Numbered from the stretch's first letter, positions 1-7,155 are shown. The stretch is DNA of 9,200 nt from an uncultured bacterium (GCA_905215225.1 CAJMPM010000052.1:1-9200), one strand, 5' to 3'. The notes: a model not told the origin generated them from the letters alone. Made by a program: numbers and translations.

Positions 1-1616
1 AAGATAGCCGGGTCGGTGAGCATGACGCGCGCAATGCACAGCAGCTGCTTTTGGCCCTGGCTAAACGTGCCGCCGTCCTCGCCGATCACCGTATCGTAGC
101 CGCCTGGCAGCTGCACGATAAACTTGTGCGCGTGCGCACGCTTGGCGGCTTCGATAACCTGTTCACGCGTGGCATCGGGACACCCGTAGGCGATGTTTTC
201 CGCCACCGTGCCCTCGAACAGCCAAGTGTCCTGCAGCACCATGCCATAGGCACGGCGAAGGCTTGCGCGCGTGTAGTCACGCGAAGACCTGCCATCAACC
301 GTGATGTGGCCGGCATCGATATCGTAAAAGCGCAGCAGCAGGTTGATGAGCGGCGTCTTGCCGCAGCCCGTGGGACCGACGAGGGCAAAGCGCATACCGG
401 GCTTGGCATCGATGCAGATATCCTGCAGCAGCTTGCGGTCGGGCACATAGCTAAAGTCCACGTGTTCAAAGGTCACCTCGCCACGCGGGACGGCAAGCTC
501 CACGGCATCTGACGCATCGGGCTCCTGCTCGCGGGCGTCGAGCAGTGCAAACATGCGGCGCGCCGAGGCATACGCCGTCTGGATCTGCGTAATGACGTTG
601 GTGACCTCGTTGAACGGCTTGGTGTACTGGTTGGCATAGGACAGGAAAATCTGCACGCCGCCCACCGTAAGCGCCGCGGGCACGCCCGTGATCACGCCCA
701 CGCAGCCGATCACAGCGACCACGGCATAGATGATGTTATTGATAAAGCGCGTGCCGGGGTTGGAGAGCGAACCCATAAACTGCGCGCGCTCGCCTGACGT
801 ATAGAGCTCGGCGTTAAGGGCATCAACGCGCAGGTGCACGTTGGGGCCATAGGCAAAGGCGTCGACAAGCTTCTGCTCGCCTACGTACTCCTCAATATGG
901 CCACCGAGTTGGCCTTGGATGCGCTGCTGTGCCGTAAAGCTCTTGTTGGAGAGCTTGGCGATGGCGCCGGCTGCAAAAATGGAAAGCGGCGTGACGAGCA
1001 CCACCACGAGCGTCATGGTCAGGTTGATGGAGAGCATAAACGCGAGCGTGCCAACGATGGTGATGACGCCGGTAAAGAGCTGTGTAAAGCCCTGCAGCAG
1101 GCCGTCACCCACCTGATCGACGTCGTTGACCACGCGGCTCATAAGGTCGCCGTGGGCATGGCCGTCGATAAAGCTGAGCGGCATGCGGCTGAGCTTATCG
1201 CTCGCCTCCACGCGCATGTCGCGCACCGTCTCGTAGGACAGGCGGTTGACGCAATAGCCCTGTAGCCACTGGAAGGCCGCCGCGCCCACCACGACAATCG
1301 CGAGCTTGGTAACGAGCGGCAGCAGCGCATCGAAGTCCACCTGCCCGGTGGCGACGATGAGGTCGATGCCCTCGCCGATAAGGATGGGCGTATAGAGTTG
1401 CAAGATCACCGAGATGGCGGCGCTCACAAACGACGCCGTAAACGAGGCGCGGTGCGGGCGAACATAGCCCAGCAGGCGGCGGGTCACCGCACCCACGGGA
1501 TAGCGCTCGGGGTCGCCGGGCTGGCGCGGACCGTCGCCCAGGTCGTTGAGGTTATCGTTACCGGACACGTTGGCCGTCATCGTGGCGACCGAACCGGAAG
1601 AAGTGTACGGATTCAT
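1..1616 (-). CDS. ABC exporter half-transporter, downstream subunit of a heterodimer (3' end outside window)
   Basis: This is an ABC exporter half-transporter with a membrane domain followed by an ATPase domain; it would pump a substrate out of the cell. The 538 visible residues start at an ATG lying directly against the TAA of the upstream subunit, with a strong Shine-Dalgarno seven bases ahead. The first ~60 residues are a polar tail and connector; hydrophobic helices occupy about 60-340. In the ATPase domain, Walker A (GPTGCGKT) is at 414-421, the Q-loop Gln is at 462 (VLQDTWLFEGT), and the signature is SQGQ at 519-522 rather than SGGQ. The gene runs off the left edge just before Walker B. 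From family knowledge, SQGQ is common in the catalytically competent partner of TM287/288- or BmrCD-type heterodimers, which fits the degenerate partner upstream. Multidrug or peptide export is the usual annotation, but the substrate cannot be read from the sequence. Confidence 0.95.
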   Translation of the reverse strand, partial: MNPYTSSGSVATMTANVSGNDNLNDLGDGPRQPGDPERYPVGAVTRRLLGYVRPHRASFTASFVSAAISVILQLYTPILIGEGIDLIVATGQVDFDALLPLVTKLAIVVVGAAAFQWLQGYCVNRLSYETVRDMRVEASDKLSRMPLSFIDGHAHGDLMSRVVNDVDQVGDGLLQGFTQLFTGVITIVGTLAFMLSINLTMTLVVVLVTPLSIFAAGAIAKLSNKSFTAQQRIQGQLGGHIEEYVGEQKLVDAFAYGPNVHLRVDALNAELYTSGERAQFMGSLSNPGTRFINNIIYAVVAVIGCVGVITGVPAALTVGGVQIFLSYANQYTKPFNEVTNVITQIQTAYASARRMFALLDAREQEPDASDAVELAVPRGEVTFEHVDFSYVPDRKLLQDICIDAKPGMRFALVGPTGCGKTPLINLLLRFYDIDAGHITVDGRSSRDYTRASLRRAYGMVLQDTWLFEGTVAENIAYGCPDATREQVIEAAKRAHAHKFIVQLPGGYDTVIGEDGGTFSQGQKQLLCIARVMLTDPAI

Positions 1617-3473
1617 TTAGCAGCCCTCCTTTGCGCAGACGGATGCGGAGGCGATCGGTGCGGACGCGGGCGCCGTGCTCCCCCGCTGGCCCTCGAGTTC
1701 CTCGCGGCGAAGCTGCGACTGGCAAATCTCGCGATAGAGCTGGCAGGTCGCGTACAGCTCATCATGCGTGCCCAGACCCGCAACCGAGCCGTGGTCGAGT
1801 ACGCAGATCATGTCGGCGTCGCGCACGGTCGAGACGCGCTGGCTCACGATGACGGTCGTGAGCGGCAGCCCGCCCTCGACGGCACCGCGCACGCTGCGCT
1901 CGCGAATGGCATGGCGAAGCGCCGCGTCGGTCTTAAAGTCGAGCGCCGACGCGGAGTCATCCATGATCAATATCTGAGGCAAGCCCACTAGGGCACGCGC
2001 GATGGTCAGACGCTGGCGCTGGCCACCGCTGAAGTTCTTACCGCCCGCCTCGACCGGGGCATCGAGCCCCTGCGACTTGCTGCGCACGAACTCGCTCGCT
2101 TGCGCCATATCGAGCGCTGCCCAGAGCTCCTCGTCGGTCGCGGCTTCATCGCGCCAGGTCAGGTTGCTGCGGATAGTGCCGCTCACCAGCGACGCACGCT
2201 GCGGAACAGTCGCAACCACATGGCGCAGCTGGTCGAGCGGCCAAGCGCGCACGTCGGCGCCCATCACGCACACGCTGCCGGCGCCTGCATCGTACAGGCG
2301 CGGGATAAGCGAGACGAGCGTGGACTTGCCGCTGCCCGTGCCGCCGATAATGCCGAGCGTTTTGCCCAGCGGCAGCTCCAGGGTCACATCGCTCACGGCA
2401 TTTGCCGCGCCCGCGCCAAACGAAAAGCTCGCATGGCTCAAGCTCAGCGCGGGAACCGGAACAGCGCCACCCGCCAGTTCGCTCGGCTCGGGCAGCACGA
2501 CCGGCTCGTTGTCCTCGTCGGTGATGTTCGGCTCGCAGTTGAGCACCTCGTTGATACGCGACGCGCTCGCGCTCGCCTTGGTAAAGACCACGACCAGGTT
2601 GGCGACGTACACGATGGAGGTCAGGGTCTGCGTCATGTAGTTCACAAACGCCATGACCTGGCCCTGTGTGAGTTCGCCCACGTTGACCTGGATGCCGCCC
2701 ACCCACAGGATGGCGCACACGCCCAGGTTCATCACCAAAAACGTTACGGGGTTGAGGACCGACGAGAGCTTGCCCACCGCGATGGCGGTATGGGCCTGGT
2801 CATCGGCAGCTTGGGCAAAGCGCTCACGCTCGTGATCTTCGCGCACAAAGGCGCGGACCACGCGGGCACCCGAAAGCCCCTCGCGGCAAATGAGCGCAAT
2901 GCGGTCGAGCTTTGCCTGCAGCTGTCTGTAATACGGAATGCAGCGCGCCATGACAAACCAAAACACCAAGCCGATGGCGGGCGTGCAAATCAAAAAGATG
3001 ATGCCGAGCTTAAGGTCGATGGCGAGAGCCGCGCACATAGAACCAACCGCCAGGAAGGGCCAGCGGATGAGCATGCGCACGCCCAGCGCCACGGCAAGCT
3101 GCACCTGGTTGACGTCGTTGGTGATGCGCGTGATAAGCGACGGCGTGCCAAAGCGGTCGAGCTCGGCGTAGCTCAGTTTGTTGATGTGCTCGTAGAGCGC
3201 GCCGCGAATGTCGGTGCCCATGCCCTGCGAGGTGAGCGCCGCCATCTTTTGGCAGACGAGCGTAAACGAGATGCCGATCACGGCCATAGCGGCAAGTACC
3301 ATGCCGTAGTGGATAACGGCGCTCACGTCGTGCGAGCCAATGCCCTTATCGATCATCTGGGCAATCACCAGCGGCGTCAGCAGGTCAAAGATCACTTCGA
3401 TCAGCTTGCACGCAGGGCCAATCACCATATACCGGCGAAACTTACCACCAAAACGCCTGAGCAACTCAATCAT
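1617..3473 (-). CDS. ABC exporter half-transporter with degenerate ATPase site, upstream subunit of a heterodimer
   Basis: This is a 618-residue half-transporter: a six-helix membrane domain (about 15-300), then an ATPase domain. Walker A is GGTGSGKST at 377-385, the Q-loop Gln is 425, and the signature FSGGQRQRL is canonical at 481-489. Walker B ends DDS (505-507), so the catalytic Glu is Asp506, and the H-loop His is replaced by Gln545 (VIVSQR). Both changes mark the non-catalytic site of heterodimeric ABC exporters, so it should work with the subunit encoded next. The chosen ATG gives the usual short N-terminus (MIELLRRF) and has AGGGAG nine bases upstream. An in-frame TTG at 3506 would add 11 residues and place that Shine-Dalgarno inside the gene, so it is less likely. 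The C-terminal ~25 residues are a low-complexity Ala/Ser/Pro tail ending CAKEGC, whose codons overlap the next gene's ribosome binding site. Confidence 0.95.
   Translation of the reverse strand: MIELLRRFGGKFRRYMVIGPACKLIEVIFDLLTPLVIAQMIDKGIGSHDVSAVIHYGMVLAAMAVIGISFTLVCQKMAALTSQGMGTDIRGALYEHINKLSYAELDRFGTPSLITRITNDVNQVQLAVALGVRMLIRWPFLAVGSMCAALAIDLKLGIIFLICTPAIGLVFWFVMARCIPYYRQLQAKLDRIALICREGLSGARVVRAFVREDHERERFAQAADDQAHTAIAVGKLSSVLNPVTFLVMNLGVCAILWVGGIQVNVGELTQGQVMAFVNYMTQTLTSIVYVANLVVVFTKASASASRINEVLNCEPNITDEDNEPVVLPEPSELAGGAVPVPALSLSHASFSFGAGAANAVSDVTLELPLGKTLGIIGGTGSGKSTLVSLIPRLYDAGAGSVCVMGADVRAWPLDQLRHVVATVPQRASLVSGTIRSNLTWRDEAATDEELWAALDMAQASEFVRSKSQGLDAPVEAGGKNFSGGQRQRLTIARALVGLPQILIMDDSASALDFKTDAALRHAIRERSVRGAVEGGLPLTTVIVSQRVSTVRDADMICVLDHGSVAGLGTHDELYATCQLYREICQSQLRREELEGQRGSTAPASAPIASASVCAKEGC
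1624..1632 (-). promoter_or_regulatory. Ribosome binding site at the junction of the two ABC genes
   Basis: The minus strand reads AAAGGAGGG, seven bases before the ATG of the second ABC subunit and inside the last codons of the first. The first gene's TAA and the second gene's ATG are adjacent with no bases between them. This arrangement implies translational coupling and matched synthesis of the two subunits (inference). Confidence 0.85.
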
Positions 3474-3517
3474 AAAAAGGCGCTCCCTATCATCTTTCAC
3501 ACTCAATTCGAATCATG

Positions 3518-3547
3518 ATAGTACGGTGAGCTCATAAGAAGCGTAAA
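3518..3547 (-). promoter_or_regulatory. Candidate sigma-70-type promoter for the ABC exporter operon
   Basis: On the minus strand, TTTACG (3542-3547) and TACTAT (3518-3523) are 18 bases apart; each matches four of six consensus bases. The -10 lies about 45 bases upstream of the chosen ABC start. Two short palindromes (ATTCGAAT at 3506-3513, ATCATGAT at 3512-3519) lie at or just downstream of the -10 and could bind a regulator, but they may be chance. Confidence 0.35.
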
Positions 3548-3569
3548 CAACTCGTCATTTCTGGCGAGA

Positions 3570-3599
3570 TTCAAGAGCGGGTTAACCGCCTGATATACT
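3570..3599 (+). promoter_or_regulatory. Candidate promoter for the surface protein gene
   Basis: The -10 is TATACT at 3594-3599 (five of six consensus bases, preceded by TGA). The -35 is poor: TTCAAG at 3570-3575 with an 18-base spacer. An 8-bp perfect palindrome, GGTTAACC (3580-3587), sits in the spacer and is a possible operator. The start codon follows about 50 bases downstream, with TGAGGTG at 3638-3644 as Shine-Dalgarno. Confidence 0.45.
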
Positions 3600-3649
3600 T
3601 ACATTAGTGCTACCAAGTTAGTCGCCGACCCTTGAAATGAGGTGCCGAG

Positions 3650-4663
3650 ATGAACGACATTCTCGCAAGAAGAGCAAGACGAGCAACTGTGGGCATCGCC
3701 CTTTCCGCGGCACTTGTCGCGGGAATCGCCCCCGTAACGGCGATCGCGGCAGAAACCAGCTCCCCCACCGGTGCAGTTGCCTTGCAGACGGAAGATGCGG
3801 CCGCCGCAAAAGAAAAAGCGTATGCAGCCATGCAGGAAGCGCTCAAAAACCTCGAGGCCGCAAAAGACGCCGCAAGTCCCGAGAAACTTGCGGAAATCGA
3901 TGATGACATTGCCGCTTTTCAAGAGATCTACGACATGGTGGTGACGGAAGCCGCCAAACGGAGGGAACCCCTTCCCGCCATGCAAGCGAACGTCGATGCA
4001 GCCCAAGCCAAATACGATGAGGCCCACAACCGGACAAGCGGCCTTCAGGCAGAATTAGATAAGGCACTTGAAGCACTCGGCGACGAGGAGCCCAGCACAG
4101 CTATTAAGGAGCATATTAAGCAGTTGCGCAGTGAGATCATGGCGGCAGAAAGGCGAGAAAAATCTTATGAAGATGATCTTCACTCCTACCAACGCCGACT
4201 CGAAAGCCAGGAAAAACAGGTTCAGCATTTCGAAAGTGAGGCAGAGGAAGCTAAAGCCCAGATCGACGAGGACATTGCCAAGCGAAATGCGCTCCTCGGC
4301 GATTTGGAAAAGGCGCAAGCGGCCTATGACGACGCCTGCAAGGCATACGAAGAGGCAAAGGCCGCGGCAGACAAGGCCGCCTCGCCCGAGATAACGAAAC
4401 CGACCGAGACGACGCCTCCCTCCAACTCGGCGCAACCGGCCGAGGCAACACAGCCCGCCAGCTCGCCCGCGACCGGCAAAAATACCCCGCCAAGCTCCAC
4501 CAAGCAGGCGAACTCGAGCAGCAGCAAGCAAGCAAATATGACCGCCGGCAAGCTCGCAAACACGGGCGACACAGCACCGAGCGCAATCGCACTCGCAGCA
4601 GTCGCCGCCGCAGGCCTCGGAATAACCGCCACAGCCACACGCCGCATCAGGAACTCAAAATAG
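3650..4663 (+). CDS. Secreted coiled-coil surface protein with C-terminal sortase signal (LANTG)
   Basis: This 337-residue protein has the full layout of a cell-wall-anchored protein. A signal peptide covers about 1-33: basic start with several Arg, hydrophobic core, and an AIA/A cleavage site before ETSSPTG. Residues ~45-243 are almost entirely charged, Ala-rich heptad-like helix (runs of Glu, Lys, Ala, Gln), predicted coiled coil. A Ser/Thr/Pro/Gln-rich linker at 244-301 probably spans the peptidoglycan. LANTG is at 302-306, followed by a hydrophobic segment and the basic tail RRIRNSK. A sortase would cut between Thr and Gly and attach the protein to the wall; LAxTG variants of LPxTG occur in Actinobacteria. 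The start has TGAGGTG five bases upstream. The gene stands alone, divergent from the ABC operon and ended by a terminator. The signals show location, not function; adhesin or fibrillar spacer are guesses. Confidence 0.88.
   Translation: MNDILARRARRATVGIALSAALVAGIAPVTAIAAETSSPTGAVALQTEDAAAAKEKAYAAMQEALKNLEAAKDAASPEKLAEIDDDIAAFQEIYDMVVTEAAKRREPLPAMQANVDAAQAKYDEAHNRTSGLQAELDKALEALGDEEPSTAIKEHIKQLRSEIMAAERREKSYEDDLHSYQRRLESQEKQVQHFESEAEEAKAQIDEDIAKRNALLGDLEKAQAAYDDACKAYEEAKAAADKAASPEITKPTETTPPSNSAQPAEATQPASSPATGKNTPPSSTKQANSSSSKQANMTAGKLANTGDTAPSAIALAAVAAAGLGITATATRRIRNSK
4553..4567 (+). other. Sortase recognition motif LANTG
   Basis: These codons encode LANTG, followed by Asp, a roughly 20-residue hydrophobic stretch and a basic C-terminus. 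This tripartite arrangement is the standard cell-wall sorting signal, with Ala in place of the usual Pro at position 2. No sortase gene is in the window. Confidence 0.85.
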
Positions 4664-4708
4664 CTGCCAGAGCATATCGCCTTCGCCAATCCACAAGCCC
4701 AGAGACAA

Positions 4709-4749
4709 AAAGAGGTCCGTTTCCCCAACCCAGGGAAACGGGCCTCTTT
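4709..4749. terminator. Strong bidirectional Rho-independent terminator
   Basis: A 15-bp stem (4711-4725 with 4733-4747, one G-U wobble on the plus-strand RNA) closes a 7-base loop; flanking A-T pairs extend it to 17 bp. The plus-strand side has only a short T run (TTTA). The minus-strand side has five consecutive T (opposite A at 4707-4711). It lies about 45 bases after the surface protein stop and can also stop minus-strand transcription coming from the SRP RNA side. Confidence 0.88.
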
Positions 4750-4878
4750 AACTGCAAAAATTCAAGCAACAGCACCGCCGCCTCTTGAACCACATAGCCA
4801 TCAATGCCCAGACAACACCAGCAAGCCGCATTCCACAAGGGATAGATTTAAATTAGATAAACGCGCCTTTACGGGTGA
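4750..4878. other. Intergenic stretch with no recognised gene
   Basis: This is a spacer of about 130 bases between the terminator and the palindromic element. It contains an AT-rich patch around 4842-4861, including an ATTTAAAT palindrome, which stands out against the GC-rich surroundings. I see no reading frame with a ribosome binding site and no convincing -35/-10 pair. Confidence 0.5.
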
Positions 4879-4892
4879 TTTTTGGACGACGG

Positions 4893-4987
4893 GGCCCGGC
4901 CGGCGGCGAGGTGTTTGGTAGTCGAGCGATCCCGCAGGCGAAGCCGAGGACCAGCGAGACACCAAACACCTCGCCGCCGGCCGGGCC
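4893..4987. repeat. Long palindromic element 1 (27-bp perfect arms)
   Basis: The arms 4893-4919 and 4961-4987 are perfect inverted complements, very GC-rich, around a 41-base centre. The centre contains GTC/GAC pairing (4921-4923 with 4958-4960), then CCGCA (4932-4936), a small GGC-GAA-GCC hairpin (4937-4945) and GAGGAC (4946-4951). Weaker outer pairing (CGAC 4887-4890 with GTCG 4990-4993; TTTTTGG 4879-4885 with CCAAAAA 4999-5005) stretches the palindrome to 4879-5005, so its right end coincides with the U-tract of the SRP RNA terminator. No flanking direct repeat or encoded protein is seen, so a simple transposon is not supported. The interior matches the element at 8922-9046. It could be a REP-like repeat, a non-autonomous mobile element or a structured transcript end. 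Confidence 0.85.
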
Positions 4988-5000
4988 ATGTCGCGGCACC

Positions 5001-5125
5001 AAAAAGCGCCCGTGCGCTCGATGGATTCGGATGCCCGACAGAGGCTCCTTATGGCTGCTTCCTTCCGGACCTGACCAGATTCGGAACATGTCGTCATCCG
5101 AACCCATCGAACGCGCTAGGCGCTC
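5001..5125 (-). ncRNA. ffs: Signal recognition particle RNA, small bacterial (4.5S) type
   Basis: The minus strand carries the near-invariant SRP RNA tip, GGTCCGGAAGGAAGCAGCC (5053-5071), preceded by GGTCA: the GGAAG(C) apical region and the internal loops where Ffh binds. The two sides of the long hairpin pair: the stretch starting GTTCGATGGG (5' side, near 5114-5095) matches CATCCGAATCC and the bases after it (3' side, 5033-5014), with wobbles. The 5' AGCGCC pairs with a 3' GGCGCT, which is followed by five T (5005-5001), so the base of the hairpin doubles as a terminator. The RNA is about 120 bases, typical for species lacking an Alu domain. It joins Ffh to target ribosomes making membrane or secreted proteins to the membrane. 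The 5' end is inferred from the promoter and could be off by a few bases. Confidence 0.95.
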
Positions 5126-5130
5126 GATAT

Positions 5131-5159
5131 ATCTTACCCGCTCTCGCTCGCCACGGCAA
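5131..5159 (-). promoter_or_regulatory. Promoter of the SRP RNA gene
   Basis: On the minus strand, TTGCCG (5154-5159) and TAAGAT (5131-5136) are 17 bases apart, each matching four of six consensus bases. The predicted start point is around 5125, exactly where the SRP RNA hairpin begins. Agreement of spacing and RNA 5' end supports the call. The fusion gene ends about 100 bases upstream without an obvious terminator, so read-through could also contribute. Confidence 0.6.
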
Positions 5160-5230
5160 GATAGCTAGTTTGGGACAGGGCTTTTTTGACTACTTTTTGG
5201 CTATCCAAGCTAAACCGAACGATAGTTTTT

Positions 5231-7012
5231 CTAGAGGCGGGCGAGGTCGTAGGATCGGGCGGCGGCTTCACCGGCGCAGATGAGATTGGTTGTGGCTTCC
5301 TGGGGGTCGAGCGCTTGGTCAAGGGGCATGGGCCTGCGGCAGACCGGCAGAGCTAAGTCGACACCCTGCCCATACACCGCATCCAGGTTGTCAGCACGAC
5401 CGCCCACGACGGCGACCACCGGCTTGCCATATCGCTTCGCACGACGAGCCACGCCCACCGGTGCCTTTCCAGCGGCGGACTGCTCATCCATGTTGCCCTC
5501 GCCCGTTATGACCAGGTCGGCATCGCGCACGCGCTCGTCAAACCCAATCAGATCGAGCACCGTCTCCACACCCGAGCGCAACTCGGCGCCGAGCGCCAGC
5601 AGCGCGGCACCCAAGCCACCCGCCGCGCCCGCGCCGGGCACGCCGAGCACCGAGCCAAATGTCCGTGCGCCCTCGGGTGTGCGCAACAACCCCTGAGCCC
5701 GCGCCCTAGCAATCGCCGCATCGAGCAGGCGGCCATAGCCGACCATCCATCCGTCGTATTTGCCCAGGGCCTCGGCATCCCCCGTCGGCAGACCCTTCTG
5801 TCCACCGAACACCGCCAGTGCGCCTCGACGCCCCACGAGCGGATTCTCGACGTCGGAAAGCACGATGACACGCGCGCCGTTCAGCGCCCCAAGCGCCGGT
5901 ACCAAATCGATACTCGCCACGTGTTCAAGGCCTGCGAGACCGGGGGCGATATTGCGGCCACGCTCATCGACAAGGCAGGCGCCCAGCGCCTGCAGCATGC
6001 CGGCGCCACCGTCGTTGGTGGCACTGCCGCCCAAACCAATATAGATAGTCTTTGCCCCAGCACGGACCGCGCAAAGCATGAGCTCGCCCACGCCATAGGT
6101 TGTAGCAGCCAGCGCCGACGACTCCGTGCAAGGCGAGTACCCGATGCCAGCCGCCTCGGCCATCTCGATGACCGCGGACTCGCGCTCACCACCCACCAAC
6201 ATCCGAGCAGACACGCGATTGTCCAGAGGACCTGCGACTTCATATGCCACGACCTCACCGCCGCACGCGGCAGCGGCATCGAGCGTCCCCTCACCGCCAT
6301 CCGCCAGCGGCAACGTGGTCACCTGGGCATCAGACCACACGCGGCGCACGCCCTCGGCAACTGCCTCCTCCGCCTGCGCGCTCGAAACGCTGCCCTTAAA
6401 GGAATCAATCGCCAGCAGCACACGGCGGGGCCGGCGACACGCGGCACCAGAATCGACCGCCTCAACGGCAATATCTTCGGCACACGCGAGCGCCTCGGCA
6501 TGAGCGGCATGCGCCTCAAGATCGCCCCCACAACCGCAGCCAGCACCATCGGTGCCACGCAGCCCACTAAAATAGCTGCTTAGCACCGCGCGGCACTCGT
6601 CTGCCAGCACGCCGGCGGTTACATTAAACCGATGGTTCAGGCGCGAATCGACATTGAGGTCGTATAGCGAGCCCAGCGCACCCGCCTTGGCATCGGTCGC
6701 GCCATACACGCAACGCCCCACGCGCGCGTTAACCATAAGCCCCGCGCACATGCAGCAGGGCTCGAGCGTCACGTAGACCGTGCAATCGGAAAGGCGCCAG
6801 CGTCCAAGCGTCTGAGCGGCGGCACACAGGGCCGAAAACTCGGCATGAGCCGAAGGATCCTGGTCGAGTTCGCGGCGATTATGCGCCCTCGCGACAATCT
6901 CGCCCGCGCGTACCACCACGGCTCCGATGGGCACCTCGCCCACCGCCGCGGCGGCGCGTGCCTCCGCCAGCGCCTCGCGCATGAACTTCTCATCGATTCC
7001 GGTGCTCGTCAT
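5231..7012 (-). CDS. tadA: Fusion protein: tRNA adenosine-34 deaminase (TadA) + glycerate 2-kinase (GlxK/GarK family)
   Basis: This single 593-residue frame carries two complete enzymes. Residues 1-~150 are a TadA-type deaminase: HAE at 56-58 (His zinc ligand, catalytic Glu) and PCCMC at 85-89 (Cys86 and Cys89 zinc ligands). It should convert A34 to inosine in tRNA-Arg(ACG). Residues ~196-593 are a glycerate kinase of the GlxK/GarK family, which phosphorylates glycerate, usually at position 2: DSFKGS at 203-208, then LPLADGGEGT, GLGGSATNDGGAG and GEGNMDEQSAAGKAP in family order. The ~45-residue linker is Ala/Gly-rich with four Cys and contains no Met; a GTG at Val198 is the only nearby start and lacks a Shine-Dalgarno. 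The chosen ATG has AGGGAAGG six bases upstream; a GTG at 7063 would add 17 residues that are not TadA-like. The SRP RNA gene follows on the same strand. Both domains look intact; whether the protein is processed is unknown. Confidence 0.93.
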   Translation of the reverse strand: MTSTGIDEKFMREALAEARAAAAVGEVPIGAVVVRAGEIVARAHNRRELDQDPSAHAEFSALCAAAQTLGRWRLSDCTVYVTLEPCCMCAGLMVNARVGRCVYGATDAKAGALGSLYDLNVDSRLNHRFNVTAGVLADECRAVLSSYFSGLRGTDGAGCGCGGDLEAHAAHAEALACAEDIAVEAVDSGAACRRPRRVLLAIDSFKGSVSSAQAEEAVAEGVRRVWSDAQVTTLPLADGGEGTLDAAAACGGEVVAYEVAGPLDNRVSARMLVGGERESAVIEMAEAAGIGYSPCTESSALAATTYGVGELMLCAVRAGAKTIYIGLGGSATNDGGAGMLQALGACLVDERGRNIAPGLAGLEHVASIDLVPALGALNGARVIVLSDVENPLVGRRGALAVFGGQKGLPTGDAEALGKYDGWMVGYGRLLDAAIARARAQGLLRTPEGARTFGSVLGVPGAGAAGGLGAALLALGAELRSGVETVLDLIGFDERVRDADLVITGEGNMDEQSAAGKAPVGVARRAKRYGKPVVAVVGGRADNLDAVYGQGVDLALPVCRRPMPLDQALDPQEATTNLICAGEAAARSYDLARL

Positions 7013-7047
7013 CGTTCGCCTTCCCTGTTGCAAATCCAAAACGATGC

Positions 7048-7053
7048 TATCAT
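7048..7053 (+). promoter_or_regulatory. Candidate -10 box for tRNA-Ser
   Basis: TATCAT (five of six consensus bases) lies ten bases before the mature tRNA 5' end, in the 51-base gap between the divergent fusion gene and the tRNA. The best -35 candidate, TTGCAA (7028-7033), is only 14 bases upstream, which is short. The gap must hold control signals for both genes. Confidence 0.35.
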
Positions 7054-7063
7054 TACGACTCAC

Positions 7064-7153
7064 GGAGAGATGGCAGAGCGGTTGAATGCGGCGGTCTTGA
7101 AAACCGTTGAGCGCGAGAGCGTTCCGGGGGTTCGAATCCCCCTCTCTCCGCCA
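7064..7153 (+). tRNA. tRNA-Ser (anticodon UGA)
   Basis: The acceptor GGAGAGA (7064-7070) pairs perfectly with TCTCTCC (7143-7149), followed by discriminator G and an encoded CCA (7151-7153). The anticodon loop CTTGAAA (7096-7102) has TGA at 7098-7100, so it reads UCN serine codons, chiefly UCA. The T arm is GGGGG-TTCGAAT-CCCCC, and a long variable arm (about 7108-7124) is typical of class II serine tRNAs. Length is 90 bases with CCA. It ends two bases before the stop codon of the convergent regulator gene. Confidence 0.98.
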
Positions 7154-7155
7154 CC

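Noticed and set aside
2100..3518. A 472-codon plus-strand open frame opposite the upstream ABC gene
   Set aside because: It is rich in Arg, His, Ala and Asp, lacks family motifs, and is the antisense shadow of a GC-rich gene whose minus-strand product has all ABC signatures.
5160..5230. A terminator between the fusion gene and ffs
   Set aside because: Only a 5-bp CTATC/GATAG pairing with a long loop is present; A/T runs exist but no stable hairpin precedes one.
4801..5283. Several 84-133 codon frames on both strands across the SRP RNA and palindrome 1
   Set aside because: They read through a structured RNA gene and an inverted repeat; mirrored peptides such as RRPGP/ARPAA arise from the palindrome itself.
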